Of a stretch of 64,000 nt of DNA, positions 12,229 to 24,292 are shown in pieces. The stretch's first letter is position 1; every line of letters begins with the position of its first letter. The stretch is from Liolophura sinensis (lineage: Eukaryota > Mollusca > Polyplacophora > Chitonida > Chitonidae). The notes under the pieces are model-generated. The model saw only the letters and a list, made by a program, of their open reading frames with translations. It did not search any database and was not told the DNA's origin. The DNA is taken from NCBI RefSeq assembly GCF_032854445.1, contig NC_088305.1, forward strand, positions 18,773,717-18,837,716. The letters are read 5' to 3'. The position numbers were made by a program, and so were the translations under genes.

Positions 12229-13342
12229 AAAGGCTGGTAAAGAAATGTAGTATTCTATTTTCAACACTACTAATAAATGTCCCAAATTTTAGAAGAATTA
12301 AGGTATTTATAAATGTATATACGTTAATGTGACTTGCACTGACTCATATACCCCGCATCATGAAGATACCTAATAGACTTAGTCTTAACTTGTCATATTA
12401 TTCCAGAACACATGTAATTAAATTTAAACTCCAGTTTTTAATTTTTCCATGGAATTACTGTAAGACCACGTATAGCATTAAATTTCTAAAGTACTTAAGG
12501 CACAAGTTAAACACAAGTAACTGTTTTGAAGTTAGGACTATGTCTATCTTCCATTAAAGACCACTTTGTGATCCGATGGGGGGAGGGGAGTGGGGGAGAA
12601 AAACACTATTAAAACACCATTCCAGCTGCTAGTCTTGCAGAAGTATATTCAGTGCCAGAATTTGACATCAGGTTGAACTGGGGCTGGCAGGCTAGTGCCT
12701 TACATAGTCCAGATCAAGGCAGTCCAGACAGCCGAGCCAGGGGAGGTCCTGAACAGACAAATATTTACATACATGTACAGTGTATTAGCTTGAAACCCAT
12801 GACCTGCTGACCTTCATTAGCATAATATTCTTTATTAGGACTTTGATTATTTCATGCAGGGAGGAATATTGATTTAGATCTGTCGGCTCTGTCCGTTTGT
12901 CACATTTTTATCTCCATGCAGGCAGTAACTCCTACCAATATTGTCGCATTTTATGTGATCAAGCTTGAAAACAGCATGATACATGCATATTGCTAATTAC
13001 TGAATCCCATGATTTTGTTGTGGATTGTAGATTTCTTTGCAACATATCTGCTCTAAATGTTGTCCGATGTTGATAAAAATTTTAGTGCAACCTACTTCAG
13101 TTCACTTTCTGGAATGTTAGATCAATATCGAAACAACTAGCCTTAACCATGCATGAGCTTTACATACTTAAAGTGATTTTCTTGAAACTGATTGGTTGTT
13201 TATTCAAATTCTTTGCACTGACTTCTGCTATTATTGCGTACATAATTTTATAGATCAGGGAGTTATTCAAACAAGGACCAATGTCTATTAAAGACATTTC
13301 TAGGGCCTTAATTGCCAGTCCACAATACTTTCATTCACAAGA
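12229..13342. other. MLH1 27.7-kb intron, no feature seen
   Basis: Unique AT-rich sequence with a short G-rich run (12578-12597). No repeats or coding signals were recognised. Confidence 0.5.
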
Positions 13343-14003
13343 TAGCAAGACACCAGAGGAGCCGATAAAGATAGTGGCCTTTAGCAAGAGACACCAGAGG
13401 AGTCGACAGAGACAGTGGCCTTTGGCAAGAGACACCAGAGGAGTCGACAGAGATAGTGGCCTTTGGCAAGAGGTACCAGAGGAGTCGACAAAGATAGTGG
13501 TCTTTAGCAAGAGACACCAGAGGAGTCGACAGAGGTAGTGGCTTTTAGCAAGAGACACCAGAGGAGTCGACAGAGATAGTGACCTTTGGCAAGAGGCACT
13601 AGAGGAGTCGGCAGAGATAGTGGCCTTTAGCAAAAGACACCAGAGGAGTCGACAGAGATAGTGGCCTTTCGCAAGAGACACCAGAGGAGTCGACAGAGAC
13701 AGTGGCCTTTAGCAAGAGACACCAGAGGAGTCGGCAAAGATAGTGGTCTTTAGCAAGAGACACCAGAGGAGTCGACAGAGATAGTGGCCTTTAGCAAGAG
13801 ATACCAGAGGAGTCGACAGAGATAGTGACCTTTGGTAAGAGGCACCAGAGGAGTCGACAGAGATAGTGGCCTTTAGCAAGAGACACCAGAGGAGTTGACA
13901 AAGCCAGTGGCCTGTAACAAGAGGCACCAGAGGAGTCGACAGAGATAGTGGCCTTTAGCAAGAGACACCAGAGGAGTTGACAAAGCCAGTGGCCTTTAGC
14001 AAG
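13343..14003. repeat. 41-bp minisatellite array
   Basis: About 16 copies of a 41-bp unit, GACACCAGAGGAGTCGACAG then AGATAGTGGCCTTTAGCAAG. Many units carry GTCGAC. The open frames of 60-116 codons on both strands (for example CLLLKATISVDSSGASC on the - strand) follow from the repeat and are not genes. Confidence 0.97.
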
Positions 14004-14955
14004 CCACATAATTTTTTACAGGGACAATGGGGCAAGTAGGCATCAAGGGACCAGGTTGTTTCTTAGTTCATAGTCTTGGCTATATCTTTGATCTCTGGGA
14101 TGGGGAGGAGATAGCGGTGCAGGGGAGGGGGGGGGGGGTGCTTTATCCCTTGGGTTGCTGGTGATAAACCAGCTTAGCTGGGTAAGTTGGAGCTACATCT
14201 TCTAAATAACCATGTGCAGTGTATTCGTACAATCAATTTACCACTGATGGCACTCCACTTACAGGGACTAACCAGGAATTCACTACTGCTATACTGTTAT
14301 TCATCATGTCAGTCTCACCTGGCATTTCACAGAATTCTATGTTATGTATATATAAACATGGTGTCTGATGAGTTTGTTCAGCTGGTAGGCTATTACGTTC
14401 CCCTAGTCCATCTCTGCCTGAGAGAACCACTGTATAGATTCTACACAAAGTGACCTTGACCTTGTCATGAGGTCATGTGTTTAAAATCAGCCACTGCTCC
14501 ATGGTACTTGATACCTCTTTGGGGATCCTGCCAATATATCCTCCCTATAAAGCGAATATTTGTTAAATCTTATGCTTTACATGACTCACAAAACAGCAAA
14601 GAAATAAATATTTATGTCGGGGCACTTAAAACATGAAAAATTTTATTTGAGTTTGAAATTTCATGATGAGGTGGGGACTGCAAATGACAAATGTGGTTTT
14701 GTTTTGTTAAGGGCCATTAAGTCCCAGTATAAGTGAGGAATTAATGATGTAAATGGAATGTATATAAAGGTATACCTTTATTGGCACGAAAAAAAGGGAC
14801 ATTCATGTTTTGTTTTGGGTTTTTTTATTTGTTTTATGTTATTTTTTTATTTATTTATTTTTTTTTTTTTTGGACAAGAAAGCTGAAAATTTCTTTCACT
14901 TTTAATTTTAAGCAAAATTTATGCAACACATGATTGAAGCCATTTATATTGCTAA
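14004..14955. other. MLH1 27.7-kb intron, no feature seen
   Basis: Unique sequence with a G run (14126-14138) and a T-rich stretch (14816-14872). No gene recognised. Confidence 0.5.
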
Positions 14956-15476
14956 CCAGGAACAGGTTATCTCAATTACACTATAGCTATATGCCAGGAA
15001 CATGTTATCTCAATTACGCTATAGCTATATGCCAGGAACAGGTTATCTCAATTACGCTATAGCTATATACCAGGAACAGGTTATCTCAATTACGCTATAG
15101 CTATATGCCAGGAACAGGTTATCTCAATTACACTATAGCTATATGCCAGGAACATGTTGTCTCAATTACGCTATAGCTATATGCCAGGAACAGGTTATCT
15201 CAATTACACTATAGCTATATGCCAGGAACAGGTTATCTCAATTACACTATAGCTATGTGCCAGGAACAGGTTATCTCAATTACACTAGATATAGGTCAGG
15301 TACAGGTTATCTCAAATACACTTGCTAGATGTCAGGAACAGGTAATGTCAATTACAATACACATGTGGTTATAGGTCTGAACAGGTTATCTCAGTTTAAC
15401 ACCAGCTATATGTTAGGAACAGGTTGTCTCAATTACATTATAGTTATGTGTCAGGTACAGGTTACCTCAATTATTG
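14956..15476. repeat. 38-bp minisatellite array, decaying on the right
   Basis: Units of 38 bp, CCAGGAACAGGTTATCTCAA then TTACACTATAGCTATATG. About eight are regular up to roughly 15270; from there to 15476 the copies are diverged and vary in length (GTCAGGTACAGGTTACCTCA). The sharp left half and eroded right half suggest recent homogenisation of only one end. Confidence 0.92.
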
Positions 15477-16300
15477 TAATAGCCTTAGGTGTTCCCATGT
15501 CTGTTTAGATGTTGAAGCTTGTGCTGGCATCATTCCTGAAAGTCACACATGGTGAAGACGTCAGCATGGTAGCCAATTGTAGTGCTTGATAGAGCCTTGC
15601 AACAGCTTGTGGTAAAACAGGTTCTGGACGAGCGGAGATCTAATGTGCATTAGACGCCCACATGACAAAGCACTCAAACGTACTCGCAATCAATCAGTCT
15701 GAAGAGGATTGCCTCTGGCGAGGTTGCTGACTGAGCTTATGAAGAGTTGAATGGCTGCATGATTCCTATTGTGAAAAGGCTGCCCAACCCTGGCTTACTC
15801 AACTGTCGCTATTGATGCTATTGATCAGGAACTATTTTTGTTCAGTATATTTTCGTTTGATCGTTCCGACTCTTCCTGTTATCGTAACCTTGTTGTTTTC
15901 CTTTTTGCCCAACACCTACGGGCAATAACTGATCTGGATGGCAAAACATTGTAGTCTTGTCATGTGAAGCAGCTTACCATAAACCACAGCTATTTTTTTT
16001 ATTGTCATCCCATGAAAGATGCTAATTGATTTAATCTGCACTGGGTTTACCTGTTAGACAATGAAGCCTTTAGGGTAGAAGGGACTGTGAATTCTCCTCA
16101 GTGTCAAGTGCCTATGCTCTATCGCAAATAAATCAGCTTTCATGTGAAGCTGTGTAATTTGGGTTTATAGCAGAATACATGTTTTGTTGACGAGTTCGTG
16201 TATTCAAAGTTTGTACCTTAAAGGTGATCATGAAGTGAATAACCCTACTTTCAAGGCATTACAAAAGGTCTGTATAGAACCGGATTTCTAGAAGCTAAAC
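15477..16300. other. MLH1 27.7-kb intron, no feature seen
   Basis: Unique sequence between two arrays. No coding or RNA signal recognised on either strand. Confidence 0.5.
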
Positions 16301-16842
16301 CATGCCCAGTGTCCTCTTGTCCATGCCCAGTGTCCTCTTGTCCATGCCCAGTGTCCTCTACCTTATGCATGTTATGCCCAGTGTCCTCTTGTCCATGACC
16401 AGTGTTCTCTTGTCCATGCCCAATGTCCTCTTGTCCATGCCCAGTGACCTCTTGTCCATGCCCAGTGTCCTCTTGTCCATGCCCAGTGTCCTCTTGTCCA
16501 TGCCCAGTGTCCTCTTGTCCATGCCCAGTGTCCTCTACCTTATGCATGTTATGCCCAGTGTCCTCTTGTCCATGACCAGTGTTCTCTTGTCCATGCCCAA
16601 TGTCCTCTTGTCTATGCCCAGTGACCTCTTGTCCATGCCCAGTGTCCTCTTGTCCATGCCCAGTGTCCTCTTGTCCATGCCCATTGTCCTCTTGTCCATG
16701 CCCAATGTTCTCTTGTCCATGCCCTGTGTTCTCTTGTCCATGCCCAGTGTCCTGTTGTCCATGCCCAGTGTCCTGTTGTCCATGCCCAGTGTTCTCTTGT
16801 CCATGCCCAGTGTTCTCTTGTCCATGCCCAGTGTCCTCTTGT
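16301..16842. repeat. 21-bp minisatellite with higher-order duplication
   Basis: About 26 copies of a 21-bp unit, CATGCCCAGTGTCCTCTTGT plus C. A block containing the interruption CTACCTTATGCATGTTATGC followed by the same series of variant units occurs twice (around 16350-16450 and 16530-16630). This shows a second-level duplication of about 180 bp. Since 21 is a multiple of three, every frame stays open, giving spurious 96-186-codon frames on both strands (MPSVLLS and SCPCPV heptads). Confidence 0.97.
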
Positions 16843-18250
16843 CCTCGACTCTCAGACTTTAATTGGGTTCATTGTTCAAAAGTCATTCACTAGCGCTAAG
16901 GCAGTGTGACAGTTAAACTGCGCAAAGGAAAGGCCGGAGCCACTGAAAATCAGTTAACATGGGATGTCTTCTGTAGAGGTCATCCGTTTTGATGGTTAGT
17001 CTGTGAGTGTTCCTGACCACCTCCCCTTGAAATCAGCCGTGGTCTTTTAGGTCATCGTGACCTCTCAGACTACCCACCCACACTGACAAACAACCTGGAA
17101 GTTTTATCTCTCTCAACAGACTTACTTCCTTCCTTGCAGCTCTTGTGTATATGTCAGTGCTGAGTCCTCCAAGGACATCTTAAACTCGGACAGAAACAGA
17201 GCTAAGGTATTAGAGATGCATTTGAAAGATTTGCCTTGTAAAAAATAATTAATGCCTACATCAGCTTTTTTCCCCCCACTGTGAAGTGTTTTTTTTTTTC
17301 TTCTTCTTTGTTTTTTTTTTTTTCCTTTTTAATGTTGTTGAAGCTCAGTTTGAGGTGCGAAGCGCCTTAAATGCTGCATGTGGCAATAAATTAACTAAAC
17401 AACTCGAGAGTTGTTCTCTTCGTCGATATTTATCAGTGGTTTGCATGTTTTAATTATGGCTCAGTTTCAAGCATGACATGAATAGCCCGAAGATTACATT
17501 TTTCTAATAAAAAAAACAAAACAACAACAGCTGAGGTGTCGTCCACGTCTTTGTATCTATCGAGAATTTATCAGTGGTTTTCTTTCAGTTGTGTGATAAC
17601 AAGATCAAACCAATTGATATATGACAGAGACAACACTGCTATAAATAATGACAGCCTTGCTGGTTTTCTGTCTGTAAGATTTTTTCATCTGCCGAGGGAT
17701 ATTTCTTGGAGGATCAGTAATAAAAAGAAGTGAAATATGAGCTGTCTTTGAAAGTTTTTGAAACAAAAGAGTTGTGTCTACCAACCCTGCTGTTTGGTGT
17801 GTGTTTTTTTTTTGGTTCCTTGTTAAACGGCTCAGTCATGTTTGTGGTAGACACTGAGTCATTGTTACAAACCTGAGGTCCCTTAGATTGTGATTTTGTC
17901 TGATCAATGATGAAAACATGTTTCGAATTGTGATTTAGATTATACTGTAAAATGAAGCTGTGCGCAATACGCAGCCTCTATATTTTCTTCTTTGATCTGA
18001 TTTTCAACAATGTATCATGTCAAAATCCTGGTTTTAACATGTTCTCAAGAGGATGTTATGGCTGAAAAACTGCCAGTTTGACATAAAACGTCATGATCAT
18101 TCATTCATCATTATTATTTGTTAAAAGAAAGGACAGCAAATAATATAACAAGACTTATTTAGGAAGAGGCTTGAAAACAGATTTTTTTCTGACATGTCTG
18201 TCCATGTCGGTAACTTTCGAAATCAACTGTGGTCGTAAGGAACTCTTTGT
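16843..18250. other. MLH1 27.7-kb intron, no gene seen
   Basis: Unique sequence with a T/C-rich stretch at 17266-17330. TTTATCAGTGGTTT recurs near 17430 and 17568. No conserved peptide or RNA gene recognised. Confidence 0.5.
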
Positions 18251-18740
18251 GAGAGCACTCAGAAGCACAAGGTGACGTCACTCGCACATGTGAAAGCACT
18301 CGGAAGCACAAGGTGACGTCACTCGCACCTGTGAGAGCACTCGGAAGCACAAGGTGACGTCACTCGCACCTGTGAGAGCACTCGGAAGCACAAGGTGACA
18401 TCACTCGCACCTGTGAGAGCACTCGGAAGCACAAGGTGACATCACTCACACCTGTGAGAGCACTCGGAAGCACAAGGTGACGTCACTCGCACATGTGAAA
18501 GCACTTGGAAGCACAAGGTGACATCACTCGCACCTGTGAGAGCACTCGGAAGCACAATGTGACATCACTCGCACCTGTGAGAGCACTCGGAAGCACAAGG
18601 TGACATCACTCGCACCTGTGAAAGCACTCAGAAGCACAAGGTGACGTCACTCGCACATGTGAGAGCACTGGGAAGCACAATGTGACGTCACTCGTACCTG
18701 TGAGAGCACTCGGAAACACAACGTGACGTCACTTGTACCC
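18251..18740. repeat. 41-bp minisatellite carrying CRE-like palindromes
   Basis: Twelve copies of a 41-bp unit: GAGAGCACTCGGAAGCACAA then GGTGACGTCACTCGCACCTG. Seven units carry the palindrome TGACGTCA, identical to the consensus cyclic-AMP response element; five carry TGACATCA. The array lies deep in the 27.7-kb intron. Any regulatory activity is inference only. Confidence 0.95.
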
Positions 18741-19249
18741 TGTACACATATGGTTAATGGGCAAAACAGGGTTCAGGTGATGTAAGCTGAAGCTGTTATG
18801 TCTTGGGGTTATAACATATGGCAGCACTTTCGATCATCAATATATGAGTAGGTTTACTTTATGATACTTTGAACTGTGATATCTCGGTTGTGCACCATCA
18901 CTAAAACAAAAAGTTATGATTTTCAAACTTTCCTATTTTTTTTTTTTTTTTACTTTTTTTGTGAGTTACATGAGCTGCAACATATATACATAGTCCATAG
19001 ACATGTTACATTTAGACATCATGTGCCTCGAGGCATACGTATTTACAAGGAGATAACATGAACATGTATACAAACATAAATACCTACATATATACATACA
19101 TTACGGAAGAAACATTGACATTGGAAAGGCTGTTGTGGTTTGTTACAAGGAATTTTCTCCATATTGATATACCTAATTAGTAAAATTGACCTCTAATGGC
19201 TGACAAATTTTTTATCAAATAATTTAGCACTGTTGTTCATAGTAGCTTC

Positions 19250-20720
19250 CATAATGTATTATTCCTGCAATAAGTGAAGAAAATTATTCATATTGAATCT
19301 GGTATTTCCAGATTTACTATTATATACATATTTCTTTGCAAAAATTATAATGAAATTTATTAAACATTCATTGCGGCCCGTCCTGCTATTATTTTTGAAG
19401 TTATTAATTTTTTAGGTAGCCTTTGGGTATTGTTGAACCAAGTTCATAACTCTTCACAGAAAGAGTTTACCGCTGGGCAGAAAATAAATAGATGCTGAAT
19501 GGTTTCTTTTTCCATCCTGCAAAAACTAAAGGTATCAGGATCTTTCTTTCCTCTTGGTGAAAATTGCGAGTTTGTAAAGATGATGCAGGGGAAAGGCTTG
19601 TATTGAAAATTCCTCAGTTTTGTTTCTGCTGTACGAGAAAGAACGCTCATGAAAATATCTGGGATATTTCCAATGTCTCCTGGCAAGAGAGGGACGATAT
19701 AGTTTGAAACTAATAATAGAAGGTTGAATCTTTTATCTATTCATTCATTTGGGAATGATATGATTAAGCGGTCTAGGTATAAATATCTATCGGTTGTGTT
19801 ATAATTTTGCTTTCAGTTTATTAAAAATACAAAATTTTGCTGTTCCAATATCTAACATCTGTTATGTATTTCACACCTTTTGCATACCAGTTTCTTACAA
19901 GTGTAGGCTTTTTCAGGTGAGAATTATACCATATCGTTTCATCTAAAATATATGACAGTGTTGTTGGTGTGATCTTAATTCTCAGAGTTCTCCAGGCTTC
20001 AAATGTCTCTTTCCAAAAGGGGTGTTGAATTTCTTGTGTATAATTTTCGTAAAGTAACCGGGCCCTATTTCTGTCATCAGAGATCAAACGTTTTACCCAA
20101 GATATTTTAAGGCTGTTAATATAGTTACCGACATTGACCATACGAAGCCCTCCTTCACTTTTTATATTTCATTTATTTCATTTTATTTTATGTGTTTTTG
20201 CCATTCTATACAAGCTCGCAAAAAGTGGAATTTAATTCCTGGATATGAATTAGCGGTGGGGATGGCAGGCTAGTAAAGGCGTGTTAATTTGGGCAGAGCC
20301 ATGGGTTTAATGACTGTGGCTTTCCCAAGCTATGTTAAATTTCTTAGTCTGTTTGTAGAGTTCTGCTTTAAGTTCTTCAGATGTTGCTAGATAATTTATT
20401 TTAAAGATTGCGTTTAAATTAAATGTCGAAAAATGTATTCCTAATATGTTGAAATCTGTAACCCAATCTAACTTCACGTCCTGACATAACTTTGGTTCTG
20501 AAGTTTTCATGGAACCTATCCATGCAGCTTTTGTCTTTTTGACATTAATTTTCAGCCCTGACATTTTAAAAAATGGGTCTAATACAGAAAGAGATCTTTT
20601 TTGTGAAATCTCAGAACCGTCAACAGTTAGCTGTGTGTCGTCTGCATATTGCTCTATTTTATATTCAGTGGCCTCTATACATATGCCTACAATATCTTCA
20701 TCTTGTCTAACCATTTGACC
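19250..20720 (-). pseudogene. LINE ORF2 remnant: reverse transcriptase palm and C-terminal part
   Basis: Pieces in several frames. The first includes KIEQYADDTQL and LKINVKKTKAAWIGS: YADD is the metal-binding catalytic motif and the K-x-K-A-x-WIGS block follows it in L1/Tx1-type elements. A frameshift near 20320 interrupts it. EGGLRMVNV and LKISWVKRLI (about 20090-20160) come next, then FCRMEKETIQHLFIFCP (about 19470-19530), a C-terminal cysteine/histidine region. IIIFAKKYVYNSK follows near 19320-19350 and reading stops near 19250. Separate frames, internal stops and no intact domain make this a dead copy. The family assignment rests on motifs recalled for this clade. Confidence 0.9.
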
Positions 20721-21539
20721 AAGAATGTTAGCTCAAGGGAGAAATATATGTTGCGATTTCGGATCTTCGGATCAACAGTCCTCTAGCTGTGGTCCGCGAA
20801 TTGCTGTGAAAGCAGACTGCTCAGCGGGAAACACCTTGACCGGCTAAAGGCAGTCGGCTTTGGAAGTAGTCCCGCCAATAGATCTGCCATTATCAATGCG
20901 TCTACAGCTCATATGCATGTGTATAAAAGTTATTTCATACATAAACAGCTATTTAATAGCTGGACATAAAACATTGTACCTATTTAGATAAACAGGGGAA
21001 ATCATTTTTCCTGGGCCTGCTCCAAAGATACTAAAAGGAGCCCTATTTACTTCTCCTTTGTTTGATGAAATGTATAAATTTTTGTTTAATGGAACTCAGT
21101 TGCTCAAGTTCCCAGGCAAGCTCATTTCAGATTATATCTGTGAATGTTTTGGACAGTGAGGTATAGATCTTATGCACTCCTGGATGTCATTTTACCTTCG
21201 ATGTTGATCACCTGTAATACAAAAAACACCAGATAACATTGTGTAGCTAAACACAACTTGTTCAGTAGGTAATTGCACAAGAATTATTGCATTTGAAAGT
21301 TGTAAAATCACCATACCCGATGAAAGGCGGCAGTGCTCTGTATACAGACTGCGCATGTAGGGCTTATGTTGCTGATCGGTGTTATTCGGCAGCTACATGT
21401 GCAGAAGTTAGCCGTGCATATTAATGGGCTGAGCGACACGCTCTGTTGATTTCACCGTCTCATCAAAGAGGGCAGAGTCGTTTGGGATAGCATTTGACCT
21501 GAGTGTCCATTTGGTGTTTTTAGAATACTGAGGTATTCG

Positions 21540-22084
21540 TTGAAAACGGTGGAAAATTGTGGGTGTTGCCCGTTACCGTGTTCTCTACATAAGGAAAACT
21601 GCGAAAGAGAAAATGCTGCATGGGAACGCTGCCAAATAACTCCATATTTTAGACACAGTGTAAGTTCTCCAGCTTCATGTGCTTTATTAATTGTCCTTAA
21701 AACAAAGAAACCTAAATCTTTCCAAAAGAATTTAAAGGATAATTAAACCATCCAGTCCATGCGATTTTGCAATATTGGCAGTATTCCTCAAAACATTCCT
21801 GATGTCTTGTTGCACCTTCTAATTCTTTTACCTCGTCTAATGAGATTTTTACTTCTTTTTCAATTACATGTACATGTATATGCTCACTGTACTGGTCACC
21901 ATAATATTTTTCTTCTTCCATCCTAATTTTTTAATCTGTCAAAAGTTTCCTTAGTGCTTTCGAGAATTATTCTCAAAATAATTATTATCCCTGTTCATGT
22001 GATTTGCTCTCTCTAAACCAAGGAAATTGTTTGATGGTTTCTATCCCAGGCCTGCTAGTTCTGCTTTTGATCGTTCTATAATAA
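21540..22084 (-). pseudogene. LINE ORF2 remnant: start of reverse transcriptase region
   Basis: On the - strand IIERSKAELAGLG and FLGLERANHMN (about 21990-22080) match the segment just before the reverse transcriptase domain. EEEKYYGDQYSEH (about 21880-21915) follows, then, after a frame change, FKFFWKDLGFFVLRTINKAH (about 21680-21740), which corresponds to the first reverse transcriptase block. Internal stops and frameshifts are present. The plus-strand open frame at 21540-21746 is a shadow of this region. Confidence 0.8.
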
Positions 22085-23491
22085 GGGGTTCAAGCCATTC
22101 AGGCTTGAATTCCTATTGTATCTGTTCAGATTATTTGTTTTATTTATTTAATTTATTATTATTATTATTCTCACCAAAATTGTGACGTGTTTCTAGAGAA
22201 AACTATCAGTCTGAATTTAATGAAATTTTAACGTTTGTCATAGGACTTGATGTTGTACATCATAGCTTTTGAGCAGATAGAGTCACATGACATGGTGGCC
22301 ATCTTGGATTTTGATGAAATTCTTAAAAATTCTTCATCTTCAGATCGGCTGATGCGAATACTGAAATTTCACAAAGCCGAGGCTTATTAAATTTCAGAAC
22401 GAGAACTTTCTCTGTTGAAAATTGTAGAAGCTCGCTATTGGGTGAAAATGTCATGTGACCAAAAATTCTTTTTTTTTTGGCTAATGATTTCTACAATTCC
22501 AAAGAAAAAGTCGGACAAATAGTCGTATCTGAGGCAGATTTGGATGCTGATTCCAAATATGCAAATTTTGCAAAACCAGATGTGATGTCATCAATACTTC
22601 AAATGGGCATATTTTCTTAACCAATGAAGCCAGAGATGCAATCTTAAGGCCTAACATTATCCCAAGGCAAGTAGAAAACTTTTACACAGTTGGAAGTGGC
22701 GTCAGCAAATTGGAAGTAGTACATGCCAAAAAAAAACAATCACTATTATTTCCTTTTTCAAAATTGAAAAACTTCTACAGCTAAAACTTCACAACAAAAA
22801 TATGTGAAACTTAGGCAGGTGATAGACTCGGAGATTTGCTCTTAAGAGTAAAAAGTTGGGTGACCAGAGTCACCTGATCTGACAGCCATTATGGGTTGAG
22901 GTAAAAACATTTGACAGCCATTTTTTCCAACCGCACAGTCCAATTAACTTGAAATTTAGCACACTTAAACAGCGTTCTGTGAAGGCTTTTTGAACAGAAA
23001 AAGGATGCAATATGTGTACAAATTAGGCTTTGACTATTACATAAGGTGTGATGCCATGGGAAAACAAAAAAGTTGAATCTTAAAATTCTTTACATGCTAC
23101 CTGACGTCGTTTGAGCTCCTGATCACGAATCCGGTCTTAGTTTTGCTGTGCGATGTACATTTTGTCACAAATTGCTATCAAAACGTGAAAAAAAATGCAT
23201 TTTCCCACATATTTGCAGGTCACGTGACAGAAAACTGTTACAGCTGTAAAGCTAAAAATCACGGAGTGCAAAGCGCAATACATATACTCTATCGTTGAGC
23301 TGTCCAAAGGTCGATTTATTCCATTTGGCACATCTACGTATACATGCTGTACAGTGTAGTTACAATGTACAGATGACTACGAAGAATGTAGTCTTTCTAA
23401 TTAAGTTGGTTATGCATCTATACATGGACACCATTAAAGTAACCGCAAGTGACACAGTTGGCAATAGGCTGGCAATATCGGCTTGAACCCC
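22085..23491. mobile_element. Insertion inside the LINE with 12-bp terminal inverted repeats
   Basis: The left end GGGGTTCAAGCC (22085-22096) and right end GGCTTGAACCCC (23480-23491) are perfect inverted repeats. They bracket 1.4 kb that interrupts LINE ORF2 similarity (linker ending near 23500, region before the reverse transcriptase resuming at 22084). The left end also forms a hairpin (TTCAAGCC-ATTC-AGGCTTGAA). No transposase was recognised and no clear target duplication seen, so it is probably a non-autonomous DNA element, possibly composite. Confidence 0.6.
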
Positions 23492-23900
23492 GACATTGCT
23501 GCTTTAGTAGCTATATTTCCATTTATTTTTTCTTCTCTGATTTTACCAAGTTCTGTTTTCAGATTGCCCTAATGTGCTTAATGTGTACTGGGAGGCTTTC
23601 AGAAAATCTCTTTCGATCTGTTTTTTTAATCTTTCATTTTCTTTTTCAAGACTAGATTCCCTTTTTCTTTTCAGAAGAGTGTTTTATTGTGGTGCCTCTG
23701 ATCTTGTACAAGAGAATTTCTAAAAACAAGTCATCTTCTATCTTTAGCTGTAGATACGGGCGATTGACATTTGGTAATTCACGTATGTTATATACTAGGA
23801 CTGCATATTCCTCCACAGTGTGAATTATTTCTCTGTTAACAAGATTGATATATTCTACATCTTAAAGAAAAATAACTTTCCAGTAAGATTTACCTCTGTT
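23492..23900 (-). pseudogene. LINE ORF2 remnant: linker between endonuclease and reverse transcriptase
   Basis: On the - strand EYAVLVYNIRELPN, LEILLYKIRGTTIKHSSEKK and, after a frame change, SLEKENERLKKQIERDF. The pattern (Y/F)-K-I-R-x-x-x-I-K-x-(S/A) followed by a charged coiled coil is what L1/Tx1-like ORF2 proteins carry between the endonuclease and the reverse transcriptase. The region is frame-broken. Confidence 0.78.
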
Positions 23901-23953
23901 GTTTAATTTACATTTTAATAGTATCAGTGATAATGTCTGCAACTGTAGTGATG

Positions 23954-23954
<1 letters not shown>

Positions 23955-23992
<38 letters not shown>
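23955..23992. repeat. (TA)n microsatellite
   Basis: Uninterrupted TA dinucleotide run of about 38 bases inside the decayed LINE endonuclease/linker region. Confidence 0.95.
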
Positions 23993-23995
<3 letters not shown>

Positions 23996-24019
23996 TGGTT
24001 ATAAAAAAAATCTAATCAT

Positions 24020-24292
24020 GCTTGTGTATGTGGATTTGTACATCGCCATGTATGTCTTCTTTTGTTTTTCATGTGAAGCTCTTCAAACATCTATATATCC
24101 ATTACTGTGTATTAATTGAATAACTAAATTTCTAGCTTGAAAGTTATTAACATATTTGTAGTTGTCAGTGCTGTTCACAGGGTATAAAACAAGGTTCCAA
24201 TCACCACATATGATAGTAGGCTGATTTTCAAATATTTGAATAAGCCTAAGTTCAGATAAAAACCAGGTTTGTCAGTATTGGGGGCCATATAT
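24020..24292 (-). pseudogene. LINE endonuclease remnant, C-terminal half
   Basis: On the - strand IYGPQ, then QPTIICGDWNLVLYP and TWRCTNPHTQA-x-LDFF. The GDWN block is the conserved endonuclease active-site region, and the final block with R-x-D/LDFF spacing is typical of apurinic-type LINE endonucleases. Several stop codons. The other half of the domain lies beyond the 594-bp insertion at 24293-24886. Confidence 0.85.

Noticed and set aside
16302-16862. 186-codon open frame on the + strand
   Set aside because: It is produced by a 21-bp repeat with no stop in any unit. The opposite strand is also open. No domain and no gene context.
21540-21746. 68-codon cysteine-rich frame on the + strand
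   Set aside because: It is the complement of LINE reverse transcriptase similarity on the - strand.
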